Positions 24,343-33,721 of a stretch of 64,000 nt of DNA are shown piece after piece. Origin of the DNA: Blautia hansenii (lineage in GTDB: Bacteria; Bacillota; Clostridia; Lachnospirales; Lachnospiraceae). Within the stretch, counting starts at the first letter, position 1. Every line of letters starts with the position of its first letter. The notes under the pieces were generated by a model. The model searched no databases, had not been told where the DNA came from, and worked only from the letters and a program-made list of their open reading frames with translations. A program made the position numbers and the translations under genes. The stretch is from contig NZ_JAAITA010000003.1 in NCBI RefSeq assembly GCF_013304445.1, positions 1-64,000 on the forward strand. Direction: 5' to 3'.

Positions 24343-24837
24343 ATGACAGAAGATGAAAAGTTTATGAAAGAAGCAAAGAAGCAGGCTATGAAAGCGTATG
24401 CATTGAAAGAAGTTCCCATTGGCTGTGTCATTGCATATGAAGGGAAGATCATTGCCAGAGGATATAACCGGAGAAATACAGATAAAAATACTGTGTCCCA
24501 TGCGGAAATCAACGCAATCCGGAAGGCCAGCAAGAAACTGGGGGACTGGAGACTGGAGGGCTGTACCCTTTATGTGACTCTGGAACCCTGTCAGATGTGT
24601 GCAGGAGCCATTATCCAGGCCAGAATCGACCGGGTGGTCATAGGCAGCATGAATCCCAAAGCAGGATGTGCGGGTTCGGTGCTGAATCTGCTGGAAATGG
24701 ATGGCTTTAATCATAAGGCACAAGTGACAAAAGGGGTTCTGGAAGAGGAGTGCAGCAGTATGTTGACTGGATTCTTTAAAGAATTGAGAGAGGAAAAGGC
24801 AAAGAAAAAACAGGAAGAAAAGGAGCTGGGATTATGA
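24343..24837 (+). CDS. tadA: tRNA-specific adenosine deaminase
   Basis: A 164-residue deaminase with the zinc motif HAE (53-55) and PCQMC (82-86), and the TadA-type CAGAIIQARIDRVVIG. It converts A34 of tRNA-Arg(ACG) to inosine; that tRNA is encoded in this window at 47236-47309. The C-terminal 20 residues are charged (EEKAKKKQEEKELGL). It overlaps the following methyltransferase gene by four bases, suggesting a two-gene operon. Confidence 0.93.
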   Translation: MTEDEKFMKEAKKQAMKAYALKEVPIGCVIAYEGKIIARGYNRRNTDKNTVSHAEINAIRKASKKLGDWRLEGCTLYVTLEPCQMCAGAIIQARIDRVVIGSMNPKAGCAGSVLNLLEMDGFNHKAQVTKGVLEEECSSMLTGFFKELREEKAKKKQEEKELGL

Positions 24838-25694
24838 CAAAACAGGAATTTCAAAATCTGGTGAAACAGGACATTGTAATTTTAGATGGGGCTACAGGTT
24901 CCAATCTGATGAAAGCCGGTATGCCGAGAGGCGTCTGCACAGAACAGTGGATTTGCGATAACCCGGAGGCTATTACCAGGCTGCAGAAGGCCTATCAAGA
25001 GGCAGGGTCTCAGATTGTTTATGCCCCTACCTTTTCGGCCAATGCCATAAGCCTGCAAAATCACGGTCTGGAAAAACATGTCCGGGACTTGAATTTGCGT
25101 CTGGTGGACATTTCCAGACAGGCTGTGGGGGATTCCTGCCTCATTGCCGGAGACCTGACTACCACGGGAAAACAGGAACTGACTTATGAAGAACTCCTGG
25201 GCGCATACAGGGAGCAGATCGAGGCGCTGATGGAAGCAGGAGCAGACCTGCTGGTGGCAGAAACCATGCTGGGAGTGACAGAGCCTATGGCTGTGCTGGA
25301 TGCAGCGGCAGGGGAACTTCCGGTTATGTGCACGCTGACCGTGGAATCGGACGGCAGTCTGTTTTTCGGCGGAAATATTTATGAAGCAGTGGAGACCTTG
25401 GAGGAAATGGGAGCCGCTGCTGTGGGAATCAACTGTTCTACCGGACCGGATCAGTTGTTTTCCGTGGTAGAAAATATGAGAAAAAGAGTGCAGATTCCAT
25501 TGATTGTGAAACCCAATGCCGGTATGCCGGTGATAGATGAAAACGGCTGTCCGGTATACTCCATGGGAGCAGAGGAGTTTGCCGGACATATGAAGCGCAT
25601 GACAGAAATCGGTGCGAATATTGTAGGCGGGTGCTGTGGAACAACTCCGGAATATATCCGACAGGTGAAGGAAGCCTTGGGAAGACAGCGTTAG
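24834..25694 (+). CDS. homocysteine S-methyltransferase (MetH N-terminal-like)
   Basis: A 286-residue TIM-barrel protein beginning with LDGATGSNLMKAGMP. The zinc-binding cysteines appear as GINCSTGP (near residue 201) and GGCCGTTPEYI (near 267). It corresponds to the homocysteine-binding module of MetH without the folate, cobalamin or activation domains. It may act with separate modules or with another methyl donor such as S-methylmethionine. Its stop codon overlaps that of the convergent dedA gene by four bases. Confidence 0.85.
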   Translation: MTKQEFQNLVKQDIVILDGATGSNLMKAGMPRGVCTEQWICDNPEAITRLQKAYQEAGSQIVYAPTFSANAISLQNHGLEKHVRDLNLRLVDISRQAVGDSCLIAGDLTTTGKQELTYEELLGAYREQIEALMEAGADLLVAETMLGVTEPMAVLDAAAGELPVMCTLTVESDGSLFFGGNIYEAVETLEEMGAAAVGINCSTGPDQLFSVVENMRKRVQIPLIVKPNAGMPVIDENGCPVYSMGAEEFAGHMKRMTEIGANIVGGCCGTTPEYIRQVKEALGRQR

Positions 25695-26314
25695 TCGGAA
25701 GGTTTTTTTGCCCATTGTCTTCGGAGAAAGAGCAACAGACCTGTAAACAGGAAAATAAGGAGAACGATTTTGGCAGCCCTGGTATAATTTCCAAAATACC
25801 GGGCTGCTTTTTGCCAGGAAGCGCCGGCCCAGGCTCCCAGGGAAATGAGAATGGTATTCCACAGCAGACTGCCCCAGACAGTGAGCCACAGAAAACGTGG
25901 AAAATTCATATTTGCCATACCTGCGGGAATGGAAATCAGGCTTCTGACAATGGGAATGAAGCGGCAGAGGAAGACCGTATAGTTTCCTTTGCTGTCGAAC
26001 CAGGCCATGGCTTTTTGAATGTCTTCTTTTTTCAAACGAAGAGCTTTTCCCACGGGTCCGGAAATCAGGGAATCCATTTTGGAAGGGGAAAGCAGTTTTC
26101 CAAGCGCGTACAGAAAAATAGCTCCCAGCAGACTGCCAAAAGTCGCGGAAAGTATAGCGCCCGGTATGTGCAGAGTGGTGTAAGTGGTGAGAAATCCGGC
26201 GAAGGTGAGGATGGCTTCAGATGGAATGGGGGGAAAGATATTTTCTATCATAATCAGAAACGCAATTCCCACATAGCCATATGTACCCATGAGTTGGAGT
26301 ATCCAGTGATTCAT
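25691..26314 (-). CDS. DedA/SNARE-associated family membrane protein
   Basis: A 207-residue membrane protein with four to five hydrophobic segments and DedA landmarks: ENIFPPIPSE (24-33), GKLLSPSKMD, and FCRFIPIVRSLISIPAGMAN, which carries the conserved Arg-Phe and Pro-Arg residues of the family. DedA proteins are lipid scramblase/undecaprenyl-phosphate carriers or support membrane homeostasis. Which of these applies here is open. It converges on the homocysteine methyltransferase gene. Confidence 0.9.
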   Translation of the reverse strand: MNHWILQLMGTYGYVGIAFLIMIENIFPPIPSEAILTFAGFLTTYTTLHIPGAILSATFGSLLGAIFLYALGKLLSPSKMDSLISGPVGKALRLKKEDIQKAMAWFDSKGNYTVFLCRFIPIVRSLISIPAGMANMNFPRFLWLTVWGSLLWNTILISLGAWAGASWQKAARYFGNYTRAAKIVLLIFLFTGLLLFLRRQWAKKPSD

Positions 26315-26421
26315 AGACCAAAAGAACCTCTTTTTTTCAGTTTATGCAATAGAAAGTGGAAATATAAGCAGGATTATCTGCCACTGGAAATGTGTTATCA
26401 GAACGTAATTCAAATTTTTTC

Positions 26422-26686
26422 ACCGTGCGCCGCCCTTCGAAATTCTCTCATGAACGTTACCTCTACAGTTAACTCGGCCCAGGCACCCTCACGGCACACA
26501 AGAGCTTCTGCTTAGTGCTGCTGCATTCCTGCCCTGACACGGTTCACAGATTCCTGTTGCGTAAGACCCAAACGTCAACGCCACTTATAGAGGGCAGCTT
26601 CACAAGAAGAAATCCCTCGGTTTGGCAACACCCCTGCTGTAGCGGATTGCAGGTACAGGGCACCGCTATCTCCCCGGCTGCACGGT
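26422..26686 (-). ncRNA. ffs: signal recognition particle RNA (large, about 265 nt)
   Basis: The transcript ends ACCGTGC and GCACGGT pair to close the molecule. The apical domain IV reads GAACCGTGTCAGGGCAGGAATGC followed by AGCAGCACTAAGC, the Ffh-binding asymmetric loop region. Length and the presence of an Alu-like 5' part fit the large SRP RNA of Bacillus and Clostridia. A consensus promoter lies directly upstream and a T-run after the 3' end. With Ffh and FtsY it targets membrane proteins. Confidence 0.88.
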
Positions 26687-26693
26687 AGTTTAC

Positions 26694-26722
26694 AGTATAA
26701 CGGGTTTTCAAAGATTTGTCAA
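26694..26722 (-). promoter_or_regulatory. SRP RNA promoter
   Basis: On the minus strand a perfect TTGACA (26717-26722), a 17-base spacer and TATACT (26694-26699) end about seven bases before the RNA 5' end. Confidence 0.88.
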
Positions 26723-26739
26723 CAAATATGTGCCGCCTC

Positions 26740-26768
26740 TTGACAAACGCTTCAAATTCCAATAAAAT
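26740..26768 (+). promoter_or_regulatory. proS T-box promoter
   Basis: TTGACA (26740-26745), a 17-base spacer and TAAAAT (26763-26768) lie about 18 bases from the SRP RNA promoter, in the opposite direction. Confidence 0.8.
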
Positions 26769-26799
26769 TCAAAATAGCAGAAGGTTTTTCATATAGATT

Positions 26800-27103
26800 C
26801 AGAAACACCTCTGCCCTTGAATTGGATAAAATATCAAAGAGGCGAAGAAGAGGAATAGTATGTACACGGAACTCCAAAGAGAGAAAGCCGTCCGGTGAAA
26901 GGCTTTTGTGGGAAGTATACAGAACCTGCCTTGGAGCTGTCTGCGAAAAGCAGAACGCGGGCTTTGGCGTTAAAAGAGCAAAGGAAGTGAGCAGTCCGGA
27001 TTTTAGATATAGAAGAGAAAGACAGGACGGCTAAGAAGGGTGGTACCGCCGAGACGAAGACATATCGGTCCCTGATAACAGGGCTGAGCGTGTCTTTTTT
27101 TAT
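26800..27103 (+). promoter_or_regulatory. T-box riboswitch, proline-specific, controlling proS
   Basis: The T-box core AAGGGTGGTACCGC lies at 27036-27049, followed by a terminator (27057-27102, AAGACA/TGTCTT plus T-run). In Stem I the GTATAC arm leads into AGAACCTGCC, placing CCT (26925-26927), a proline codon, in the specifier position. Uncharged tRNA-Pro would pair there and with the T-box, blocking the terminator and allowing proS transcription. Confidence 0.92.
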
Positions 27104-27177
27104 TTTTATTTAAGAAAGCACACGCTGCGCCGGAGACACACTTACAAAGAAGCAAATAAGAAAAAAGGAGAAATGTT

Positions 27178-28617
27178 ATGGCAAACAACAAAAAGCTGGT
27201 AGAGGCCATTACCTCTATGGAAGAAGATTTTGCGCAATGGTACACAGACGTAGTAAAGAAAGCGGACTTGATTGATTACACCAGTGTAAAAGGCTGTATG
27301 GTTATCAAACCGGCAGGCTACGCAATCTGGGAAAACATTCAGCACGAACTGGACAGAAGATTTAAGGAAACAGGGGTGGAGAACGTATATCTGCCTATGT
27401 TTATTCCGGAAAGTCTCTTACAGAAGGAAAAAGACCATGTAGAAGGTTTTGCGCCGGAAGTGGCATGGGTAACACACGGAGGTCTGGAACCATTGCAGGA
27501 AAGACTTTGTGTGCGTCCTACTTCAGAAACTCTGTTCTGCGATTTCTATGCAAAAGAAATTCAATCCCACAGAGATTTGCCAAAGGTGTATAACCAGTGG
27601 TGTTCGGTTGTGCGCTGGGAAAAAACCACAAGACCGTTCCTTCGTTCCAGAGAATTTCTGTGGCAGGAAGGACATACCGCACATGCAACTGCAGAAGAGG
27701 CAGAGGCAAGAACGATACAGATGCTGAACATTTATGCAGATTTCTGCGAAGAAGTGCTGGCGATTCCGGTTATCAAGGGAAAGAAAACAGACAAAGAGAA
27801 ATTTGCAGGTGCAGAGGCTACTTATACCATTGAATCCCTTATGCATGACGGAAAGGCGCTGCAGTCCGGTACCAGCCACAATTTCGGCGACGGCTTTGCA
27901 AAGGCTTTCGGTATTCAGTATACAGATAAGGAAAATAAACTGCAGTATGTACACCAGACTTCCTGGGGTATGACAACCCGTATGATTGGCGCAATTATCA
28001 TGGTACACGGGGACAACAGCGGTCTGGTACTGCCGCCGAGAATTGCTCCCGTGCAGGCAGTTATCATTCCGATTCAGCAGAGAAAAGAAGGCGTGCTGGA
28101 AAATGCCCGGAAGCTGGAGACACAGTTAAAGGCAGCAGGTATCCGCGTGAAGACAGACGTGACAGACAAGAGTCCGGGATTCAAGTTCGCAGAGCAGGAA
28201 ATGAGAGGTATTCCGGTTCGTATCGAATGTGGTCCTAAAGATATGGAAGCCAATCAGGCCGTTGTAGTAAGAAGAGATACCAGAGAAAAGATTACGGTTT
28301 CTCTTGATAATCTGGCAGAAAGCGTACAGCAGATTCTGGATACCATGCAGAAGGACATGCTGGAGAGAGCCAGAACACACAGAGAAGCGCACACTTATGA
28401 AGCGACAGATTACGAAAGCTTTCAGAAGACCGTGGAAGAAAAACCGGGCTTTGTGAAAGCGATGTGGTGCGGCTGCAGAGAATGTGAGGATAAGATTAAA
28501 GAAGACGTACAGGCAACCTCCAGATGTATTCCTTTTGAGCAGGAAAATCTGTCTGATAAGTGTGTTGTCTGCGGAAAACCGGCCAAAAAAATGGTTTACT
28601 GGGGGCGTGCATATTAA
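27178..28617 (+). CDS. proS: prolyl-tRNA synthetase, archaeal/eukaryotic-type (short form)
   Basis: A 479-residue class II synthetase. It lacks the editing insertion of the usual bacterial enzyme. Motif 2 includes [20 protein letters not shown] and motif 3 [10 protein letters not shown]. The C-terminal domain has a cysteine set (CGCRECED, then CVVCGK) for zinc and ends in the Tyr of WGRAY, all typical of the archaeal-type ProS found in many Clostridia. It charges tRNA-Pro. Control by the proline T-box is visible upstream. Confidence 0.95.
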   Translation: MANNKKLVEAITSMEEDFAQWYTDVVKKADLIDYTSVKGCMVIKPAGYAIWENIQHELDRRFKETGVENVYLPMFIPESLLQKEKDHVEGFAPEVAWVTHGGLEPLQERLCVRPTSETLFCDFYAKEIQSHRDLPKVYNQWCSVVRWEKTTRPFLRSREFLWQEGHTAHATAEEAEARTIQMLNIYADFCEEVLAIPVIKGKKTDKEKFAGAEATYTIESLMHDGKALQSGTSHNFGDGFAKAFGIQYTDKENKLQYVHQTSWGMTTRMIGAIIMVHGDNSGLVLPPRIAPVQAVIIPIQQRKEGVLENARKLETQLKAAGIRVKTDVTDKSPGFKFAEQEMRGIPVRIECGPKDMEANQAVVVRRDTREKITVSLDNLAESVQQILDTMQKDMLERARTHREAHTYEATDYESFQKTVEEKPGFVKAMWCGCRECEDKIKEDVQATSRCIPFEQENLSDKCVVCGKPAKKMVYWGRAY

Positions 28618-28619
28618 TT

Positions 28620-29948
28620 ATGAAGCTTGAAGTTCCGAAAAAGGTACAGAGGATTATCAGGACTTTGCAGGAACAGGGATATGATGCTTATGCGGTAGGA
28701 GGCTGTGTTCGTGACAGCCTCCTTGACCGTTCTCCCGCAGATTGGGATATTACCACTTCTGCAAAGCCTATGGAAGTAAAGGAAATTTTCAAAAGAACCG
28801 TGGACACGGGCCTGCAGCATGGAACTGTAACCGTGCTTATGGAAAAGGAAGGCTTTGAGGTTACCACTTACCGGATTGACGGGGAGTATGAAGACAGCCG
28901 CCACCCCAAGGAAGTGATTTTCACGGGAAATCTGGAAGAGGATTTAAAACGCAGAGATTTTACCATCAACGCTATGGCGTACAATGATGAAACGGGTCTG
29001 GTGGATGTGTTTGGCGGAATCCGGGATCTGGAGAGCCAAATTGTCCGGTGTGTGGGAAATCCACGGGAGAGATTTACAGAAGACGCCCTGCGGATTTTAA
29101 GAGCCGTACGGTTTTCTGCACAGCTTGGATTTGCCATAGAAAAAGATACTGCATATTGGGCAAAGGCGCTTGCACCTACCCTGGAGAAAATCAGTGCGGA
29201 ACGGATACAGACAGAACTGGTGAAGCTTTTGGTCTCCGCTCATCCCCAGTATCTGAAAACTGCGTGGGAACTGGGAATCACCCAAATTGTGCTGCCGGAG
29301 TTTGATGCCATGATGGAAACCCCTCAGAATACACCGCACCACTGTTACAGCGTAGGGGAACATACCTTAAAGGCGCTGGAATACACAGAAGCGGACAAGG
29401 TGCAGCGGCTGGCTGTACTGTTTCACGATATGGGAAAACCGGCCATGCGGACCACAGACGAGCAGGGTCTTGACCATTTCCATGGACATCCCAAAGTAAG
29501 CGCAGAACTGGCGAGAAAAATCCTGCGCAGGCTGCGGTTCGACAATGATACCATTCGAAAGGTGACGGAGCTGGTATCCTGGCATGAATGTCCATGGGAG
29601 TGTACGCCAAGGTCTCTTAGACGGGCTTTGAGCAAAATGGATGCAGAGCTGTTTCCCGTACTTTTGAAAATCCGCAGGGCGGATGTGCTGGCTCAGAGCG
29701 AATACCGCAGAGAGGAAAAGCTGGAAAGACTGGAAGAGAGCCGCAGGCTCTATGAAGAAATCCAGAGAAAGCAGGAGTGCATTTCCGTAAAGATGTTGGC
29801 AGTGTCCGGAAAAGACCTGATTGCCGCAGGCATGAAGCCGGGAAAAGAAATAGGAGATACCTTAAATGCCTTTCTGGAACTGGTTCTGGAAGACCCGGAG
29901 AAAAATACAAAAGAATATCTGCTCTCAAAGGTAAGAGAATCCTTGTGA
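28620..29948 (+). CDS. cca: CCA tRNA nucleotidyltransferase
   Basis: A 442-residue class II nucleotidyltransferase starting at ATG 28620, three bases after proS. The head domain has GGCVRDSLL (27-35) and the metal-binding DWD (41-43), RRDFTINAMA, and a neck helix region with ERFTEDALRILRAVRFSAQ. The C-terminal half carries an HD domain (LFHDMGKP near residue 266, then HFHGHPKVSAEL). It adds or repairs CCA at tRNA 3' ends, which the tRNA genes here need because CCA is not encoded. The HD domain may give phosphohydrolase activity. Confidence 0.92.
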   Translation: MKLEVPKKVQRIIRTLQEQGYDAYAVGGCVRDSLLDRSPADWDITTSAKPMEVKEIFKRTVDTGLQHGTVTVLMEKEGFEVTTYRIDGEYEDSRHPKEVIFTGNLEEDLKRRDFTINAMAYNDETGLVDVFGGIRDLESQIVRCVGNPRERFTEDALRILRAVRFSAQLGFAIEKDTAYWAKALAPTLEKISAERIQTELVKLLVSAHPQYLKTAWELGITQIVLPEFDAMMETPQNTPHHCYSVGEHTLKALEYTEADKVQRLAVLFHDMGKPAMRTTDEQGLDHFHGHPKVSAELARKILRRLRFDNDTIRKVTELVSWHECPWECTPRSLRRALSKMDAELFPVLLKIRRADVLAQSEYRREEKLERLEESRRLYEEIQRKQECISVKMLAVSGKDLIAAGMKPGKEIGDTLNAFLELVLEDPEKNTKEYLLSKVRESL

Positions 29949-30023
29949 ACACGGCTTCTAACCCCCAGGTTTCGTGCATAGAATGAAAAGAGCGCGAAGC
30001 AAGAATAAAAGGGGGAGAAGCGA

Positions 30024-31004
30024 GTGTATGACCGTGGATTAAGTGTCTTAGAGCAATACGGCCTGGAGTCCAATGCCGTGTACCGCACAAGAGGAGCCCT
30101 TGTCTGTGAAACAGGACAGGGAAGAGTGCTGATAAAAGAGTTTGGCGGTACACCCAGAAAATTGGAATGCCAGGCTCTTCTTTTGTCCGATATTTCCGGG
30201 AAAAGCCAGGTGCTGACAGACGAAATTCTGCCCAATCTGGAAGGCGGCTATATGTCTTTGGACAAGGAGAATGTGCCGTATATTGTGAAGCGGTGGTATG
30301 AGGGGAGAGAGTGTGATACCAGATGTGAAGAGGACATCTGTACCGGGGCGGCTGCTCTGGCAAGTTTACATAAAGTAATGAAAATGCCGGTGCAGGAGCA
30401 TTATGTCCGGGAATCCCTGTCCCAGGAATACAGAAGGCACAATGCGGAACTTCGCAAAATCAGAAAATTTGTGTCCGCCAAGAAAAAAAAGAATGATTTT
30501 GAACTGCAGTTTCTGGACAGTATCCAGTGCTTTCTGCAGCATGGAGAGACAGCCCTTGACAGGCTGGAGTCCTCCGGATATGAGAAACTGCGTGAGCATG
30601 CTTTGGGGGAGGGTACGGTCTGCCACGGGGAATATAATCAGCATAACGTCTGGATTTTAAAAGACCATGAACATGCGGCAGTGACGAATTTTGATAAATG
30701 GAGCTTCGATGTACAGGTAGCAGACTTATATCAGTTTATGAGGAAAATTATGGAAAAATATGACTGGGACAGAAAACTGGGGGAAAAGCTTCTGGAGACG
30801 TATGAAGAAATCCGCCCGCTTTCTAAAGAGGAGAGAGAATATCTGTCCATTCGTTTTTCCTATCCGGAGAAATACTGGAAATTGGCTAATTATTATTACA
30901 CGCACAATAAGGCGTGGATTTCGGAAAAAAATGTGGAAAAATTAAAGAAAATCACGTCACAACACGACAAATGGCGAAATTTTTCAGAAAAAACAGGGAT
31001 GTAA
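30024..31004 (+). CDS. CotS-family spore coat kinase-like protein
   Basis: A 326-residue protein of the CotS/aminoglycoside-phosphotransferase fold; GTG 30024 follows GGGGGAG. The catalytic loop reads CHGEYNQHN (200-208), where active kinases usually have HGD. The metal-binding motif is TNFDKW (221-226), with Asn in place of the usual Asp. The invariant DLYQFMRKIME follows. It may therefore be a weak kinase or pseudokinase. Family members associate with the spore coat, supporting a spore-forming host. The preceding cca gene is 75 bases away. Confidence 0.82.
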   Translation: MYDRGLSVLEQYGLESNAVYRTRGALVCETGQGRVLIKEFGGTPRKLECQALLLSDISGKSQVLTDEILPNLEGGYMSLDKENVPYIVKRWYEGRECDTRCEEDICTGAAALASLHKVMKMPVQEHYVRESLSQEYRRHNAELRKIRKFVSAKKKKNDFELQFLDSIQCFLQHGETALDRLESSGYEKLREHALGEGTVCHGEYNQHNVWILKDHEHAAVTNFDKWSFDVQVADLYQFMRKIMEKYDWDRKLGEKLLETYEEIRPLSKEEREYLSIRFSYPEKYWKLANYYYTHNKAWISEKNVEKLKKITSQHDKWRNFSEKTGM

Positions 31005-31028
31005 ATGTGACAAATGCCTGTGCAGTAT

Positions 31029-31057
31029 TTGAATTTTGACCTATGATAGTGTATAAT
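31029..31057 (+). promoter_or_regulatory. phosphoglucomutase promoter
   Basis: TTGAAT (31029-31034), a 17-base spacer and TATAAT (31052-31057), 53 bases before the start codon. Confidence 0.7.
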
Positions 31058-31110
31058 AACCACAAAAAGAATTGCGCGGCAAAAGAAAGCTGCACAGGGA
31101 GGTAATAGAG

Positions 31111-32847
31111 ATGGACTACAAAAAACTTTATGAAGAGTGGCTTGCCAATCCGTATTTTGACGAAAATACAAAAGCAGAACTGAAAGCCATTGAAAAGGAT
31201 GAAAATGAGATTAAAGAACGTTTTTATAAAGATCTGGAGTTTGGTACAGCCGGTTTGCGCGGTGTCATTGGTGCAGGTACAAACCGTATGAATATTTACA
31301 CGGTGAGAAAGACAACACAGGGACTGGCAAATTATATTGCAGCCGTGGGCGGACAGGCCAAGGGCGTTGCCATTGCCCATGATTCCCGCCGTATGTCACC
31401 GGAGTTTGCAAAAGAAGCAGCCCTCTGCCTGGCAGCCAATGGCGTGAAAGCTTATATTTTTGATTCGTTAAGACCCACACCGGAACTGTCTTTTGCTGTG
31501 CGCAAATTAGGATGTATTGCAGGTATTAACATCACTGCAAGCCATAACCCGCCGGAATACAACGGCTATAAAGTATACTGGGAAGACGGCGCACAGATTA
31601 CACCGCCTCATGACTCCGGTATTATGGGAGAAGTGCAGAAAGTAACAGATTATAATACCGTGAAAACCATGGACGAAGAAGCTGCAAAGGCAGCAGGACT
31701 TTTCGTAGTCATCGGACAGGAAATTGACGATGCTTACATGGAAGAGTTAAAGAGCCAGGTGATTCATATGGACGCTATCAAAGCCATGGCAAAAGAACTG
31801 AAAATTGTGTACAGCCCTCTGCACGGCACAGGAAATATTCCTGCAAGACGTGTATTAAAAGAGCTGGGATTTGAACATGTCTATGTGGTAAAAGAGCAGG
31901 AACTGCCTGACGGAGAATTCCCTACTGTCAGCTATCCCAACCCGGAAGCAGACGAAGCCTTTGACCTGGGTCTGAAACTGGCCAAAGAAGTGGACGCAGA
32001 CCTGGTACTGGCAACCGATCCTGACGCAGACCGTCTGGGTGTCCGTGTAAAAGACAGCAAGACAGGGGAATACCACACCCTGACCGGAAATATGTCCGGC
32101 TGTCTGCTGGCCGATTATGAAATCGGACAGAGAAAAGCGGTAAACGGCACACTTCCGGCTGACGGCGCAATGATTTCCACCATTGTTACCACCAATATGG
32201 CCGCTGCCATTGCAAAACATTACGGCGTGAAATTTATCGAAGTACTGACCGGATTTAAGTACATCGGACAGCAGATTCTGGGCTTTGAGACCAAAGGGGA
32301 GGGGACTTACCTGTTTGGCTTTGAGGAAAGCTACGGCTGCCTTATCGGTACCCATGCAAGAGATAAAGACGCTATTGTGGCTACTATGGCTTTGTGCGAA
32401 GCAGCCGCTTACTATAAAACCAAAAACATGACTCTTTGGGACGCCATGATTGAAATGTATGAAAAATACGGTTACTATAAAGACGACATTCAGTCCATTA
32501 CCTTAAAAGGCATCGAAGGACTGGAAAAGATTCAGACCATCCTGGAAAACCTGAGAAAGAACCCGCCGGCAGAGATTGGTGATTACAAGGTGCTTTCCGC
32601 AAGAGATTACAAGGCAGACACTATTGTGGATATGGAAACAAAGGAAGTGAAGGCAACCGGTCTTCCAAACTCCAATGTGCTGTATTATGACTTAAATGAT
32701 GATGCCTGGGTTTGCGTTCGTCCTTCCGGTACGGAACCGAAAATTAAGATTTATTACGGTATCAAAGGCACTTCTTTAGAGGATGCAGATGCAAAATCCG
32801 CAGCACTTGGAAACGAAGTGAAAGAACTGATTGACAAAATGATGTAA
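31111..32847 (+). CDS. pgm: phosphoglucomutase / phosphomannomutase family enzyme
   Basis: A 578-residue alpha-D-phosphohexomutase; ATG 31111 follows GGGAGGT. The phosphoserine loop is TASHNPPEYNG with Ser144. The magnesium loop is ATDPDADRLGV, the sugar-binding loop GFEESYG and the phosphate-binding loop RPSGTEPKIK. It interconverts glucose-1-phosphate and glucose-6-phosphate, which supplies GlgC with substrate. The length matches the PgcA-type enzymes of Firmicutes. It appears to be transcribed alone. Confidence 0.93.
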   Translation: MDYKKLYEEWLANPYFDENTKAELKAIEKDENEIKERFYKDLEFGTAGLRGVIGAGTNRMNIYTVRKTTQGLANYIAAVGGQAKGVAIAHDSRRMSPEFAKEAALCLAANGVKAYIFDSLRPTPELSFAVRKLGCIAGINITASHNPPEYNGYKVYWEDGAQITPPHDSGIMGEVQKVTDYNTVKTMDEEAAKAAGLFVVIGQEIDDAYMEELKSQVIHMDAIKAMAKELKIVYSPLHGTGNIPARRVLKELGFEHVYVVKEQELPDGEFPTVSYPNPEADEAFDLGLKLAKEVDADLVLATDPDADRLGVRVKDSKTGEYHTLTGNMSGCLLADYEIGQRKAVNGTLPADGAMISTIVTTNMAAAIAKHYGVKFIEVLTGFKYIGQQILGFETKGEGTYLFGFEESYGCLIGTHARDKDAIVATMALCEAAAYYKTKNMTLWDAMIEMYEKYGYYKDDIQSITLKGIEGLEKIQTILENLRKNPPAEIGDYKVLSARDYKADTIVDMETKEVKATGLPNSNVLYYDLNDDAWVCVRPSGTEPKIKIYYGIKGTSLEDADAKSAALGNEVKELIDKMM

Positions 32848-32884
32848 ATACCGTAAATGTCCTGTGAAGAACACGGTAATATGC

Positions 32885-32913
32885 TTGACAAACCTGTAGA
32901 AACAAGGTATAAA
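32885..32913 (+). promoter_or_regulatory. HU gene promoter
   Basis: Perfect TTGACA (32885-32890), a 17-base spacer and TATAAA (32908-32913). This leaves a leader of about 100 bases before the HU start, with short G+C-rich inverted repeats (ACCGC/GCGGT). Confidence 0.85.
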
Positions 32914-33023
32914 TATCTGTAGACCGCGCGAATAGGCGGTAACTATAAGAGATTATCAGAAGCAGGATAGGCCGCCACGGCAGGCTTTTTCTGCAAGGCT
33001 AAATTATTTAGGAGGAAATACTC

Positions 33024-33299
33024 ATGAACAGAACAGAATTAGTTGCTGCTATGGCAGAAAAATCACAGTTATCTAAAAAAGATGCAGAATCAGCTTTAAA
33101 GGCTTTCATTGATGTTGTATCAGAAGAAATGCAGAAAGGTGAAAAAATCCAGTTAGTTGGATTCGGTACTTTTGAAGTTTCTGAAAGAGCAGCAAGAGAA
33201 GGAAGAAATCCTCAGACAGGTGAAACAATGACAATTGCAGCATCTAAATCTCCAAAGTTCAAAGCAGGAAAAGCTTTAAAAGATTTAGTAAACGCATAA
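33024..33299 (+). CDS. hup: DNA-binding protein HU
   Basis: A 91-residue histone-like protein, normal length. It begins MNRTELVAAMAEKSQLS and carries the DNA-contacting arm GRNPQTGETMTIAASKSPKFKAGK. It binds and bends DNA as a dimer. The strong promoter, AGGAGGAAA ribosome binding site and A/T-rich optimal codons suggest high expression. A terminator follows at 33323. Confidence 0.96.
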   Translation: MNRTELVAAMAEKSQLSKKDAESALKAFIDVVSEEMQKGEKIQLVGFGTFEVSERAAREGRNPQTGETMTIAASKSPKFKAGKALKDLVNA

Positions 33300-33322
33300 G
33301 CAACTTATTTATTTTAGGCAAG

Positions 33323-33359
33323 GAAAGCTGTTGCATTTCAGGATGTGACAGCTTCTTTT
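33323..33359 (+). terminator. HU terminator
   Basis: AAGCTGT (33325-33331) and ACAGCTT (33348-33354) pair around a 16-base loop and are followed by CTTTTC. Confidence 0.7.
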
Positions 33360-33409
33360 CATTTGCGTACAGGAAATGAAAAGAAGGCTCTTGGTAAAGG
33401 AGTGAGAGT

Positions 33410-33649
33410 ATGAGACTTGACAAATATTTGAAAGTATCCCGTCTGATTAAGCGCAGAACCGTAGCCAACGAGGCCTGCGACGCGGGAAGGGTACTGATTA
33501 ACGACAAACCTGCCAAGGCGTCGGCTCAGGTAAAGGCAGGAGATATTCTGGAAATCCGCTTTGGAAGCAAAAACGTCCGGGTAGAAGTGCTGGACGTACA
33601 GGAAACAGTGAAGAAAGAGGCTGCTGCAGAGTTGTTTCAATATCTCTAA
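33410..33649 (+). CDS. rqcP: S4-domain RNA-binding protein RqcP
   Basis: A 79-residue protein consisting of one S4 domain (MRLDKYLKVSRLIKRRTVA...GRVLINDKPAKAS). In Bacillus this gene (yabO) precedes yabP, yabQ, divIC and spoIIE, and the same order follows here. RqcP works with RqcH on stalled 50S subunits in ribosome quality control. The position supports the name as much as the sequence. Confidence 0.92.
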   Translation: MRLDKYLKVSRLIKRRTVANEACDAGRVLINDKPAKASAQVKAGDILEIRFGSKNVRVEVLDVQETVKKEAAAELFQYL

Positions 33650-33721
33650 GAGAGGGCAGGTATATCTGTCTTGCTTTTCCCATATAATGGTTCAGGAAGA
33701 AGTGTATGGGGGAAGTCGGTT

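Noticed and set aside
24882-25889. A 335-codon minus-strand open frame opposite the homocysteine methyltransferase
   Set aside because: Its translation is Cys/His/Ser-rich without a fold, and the plus strand has family motifs, so it is a shadow.
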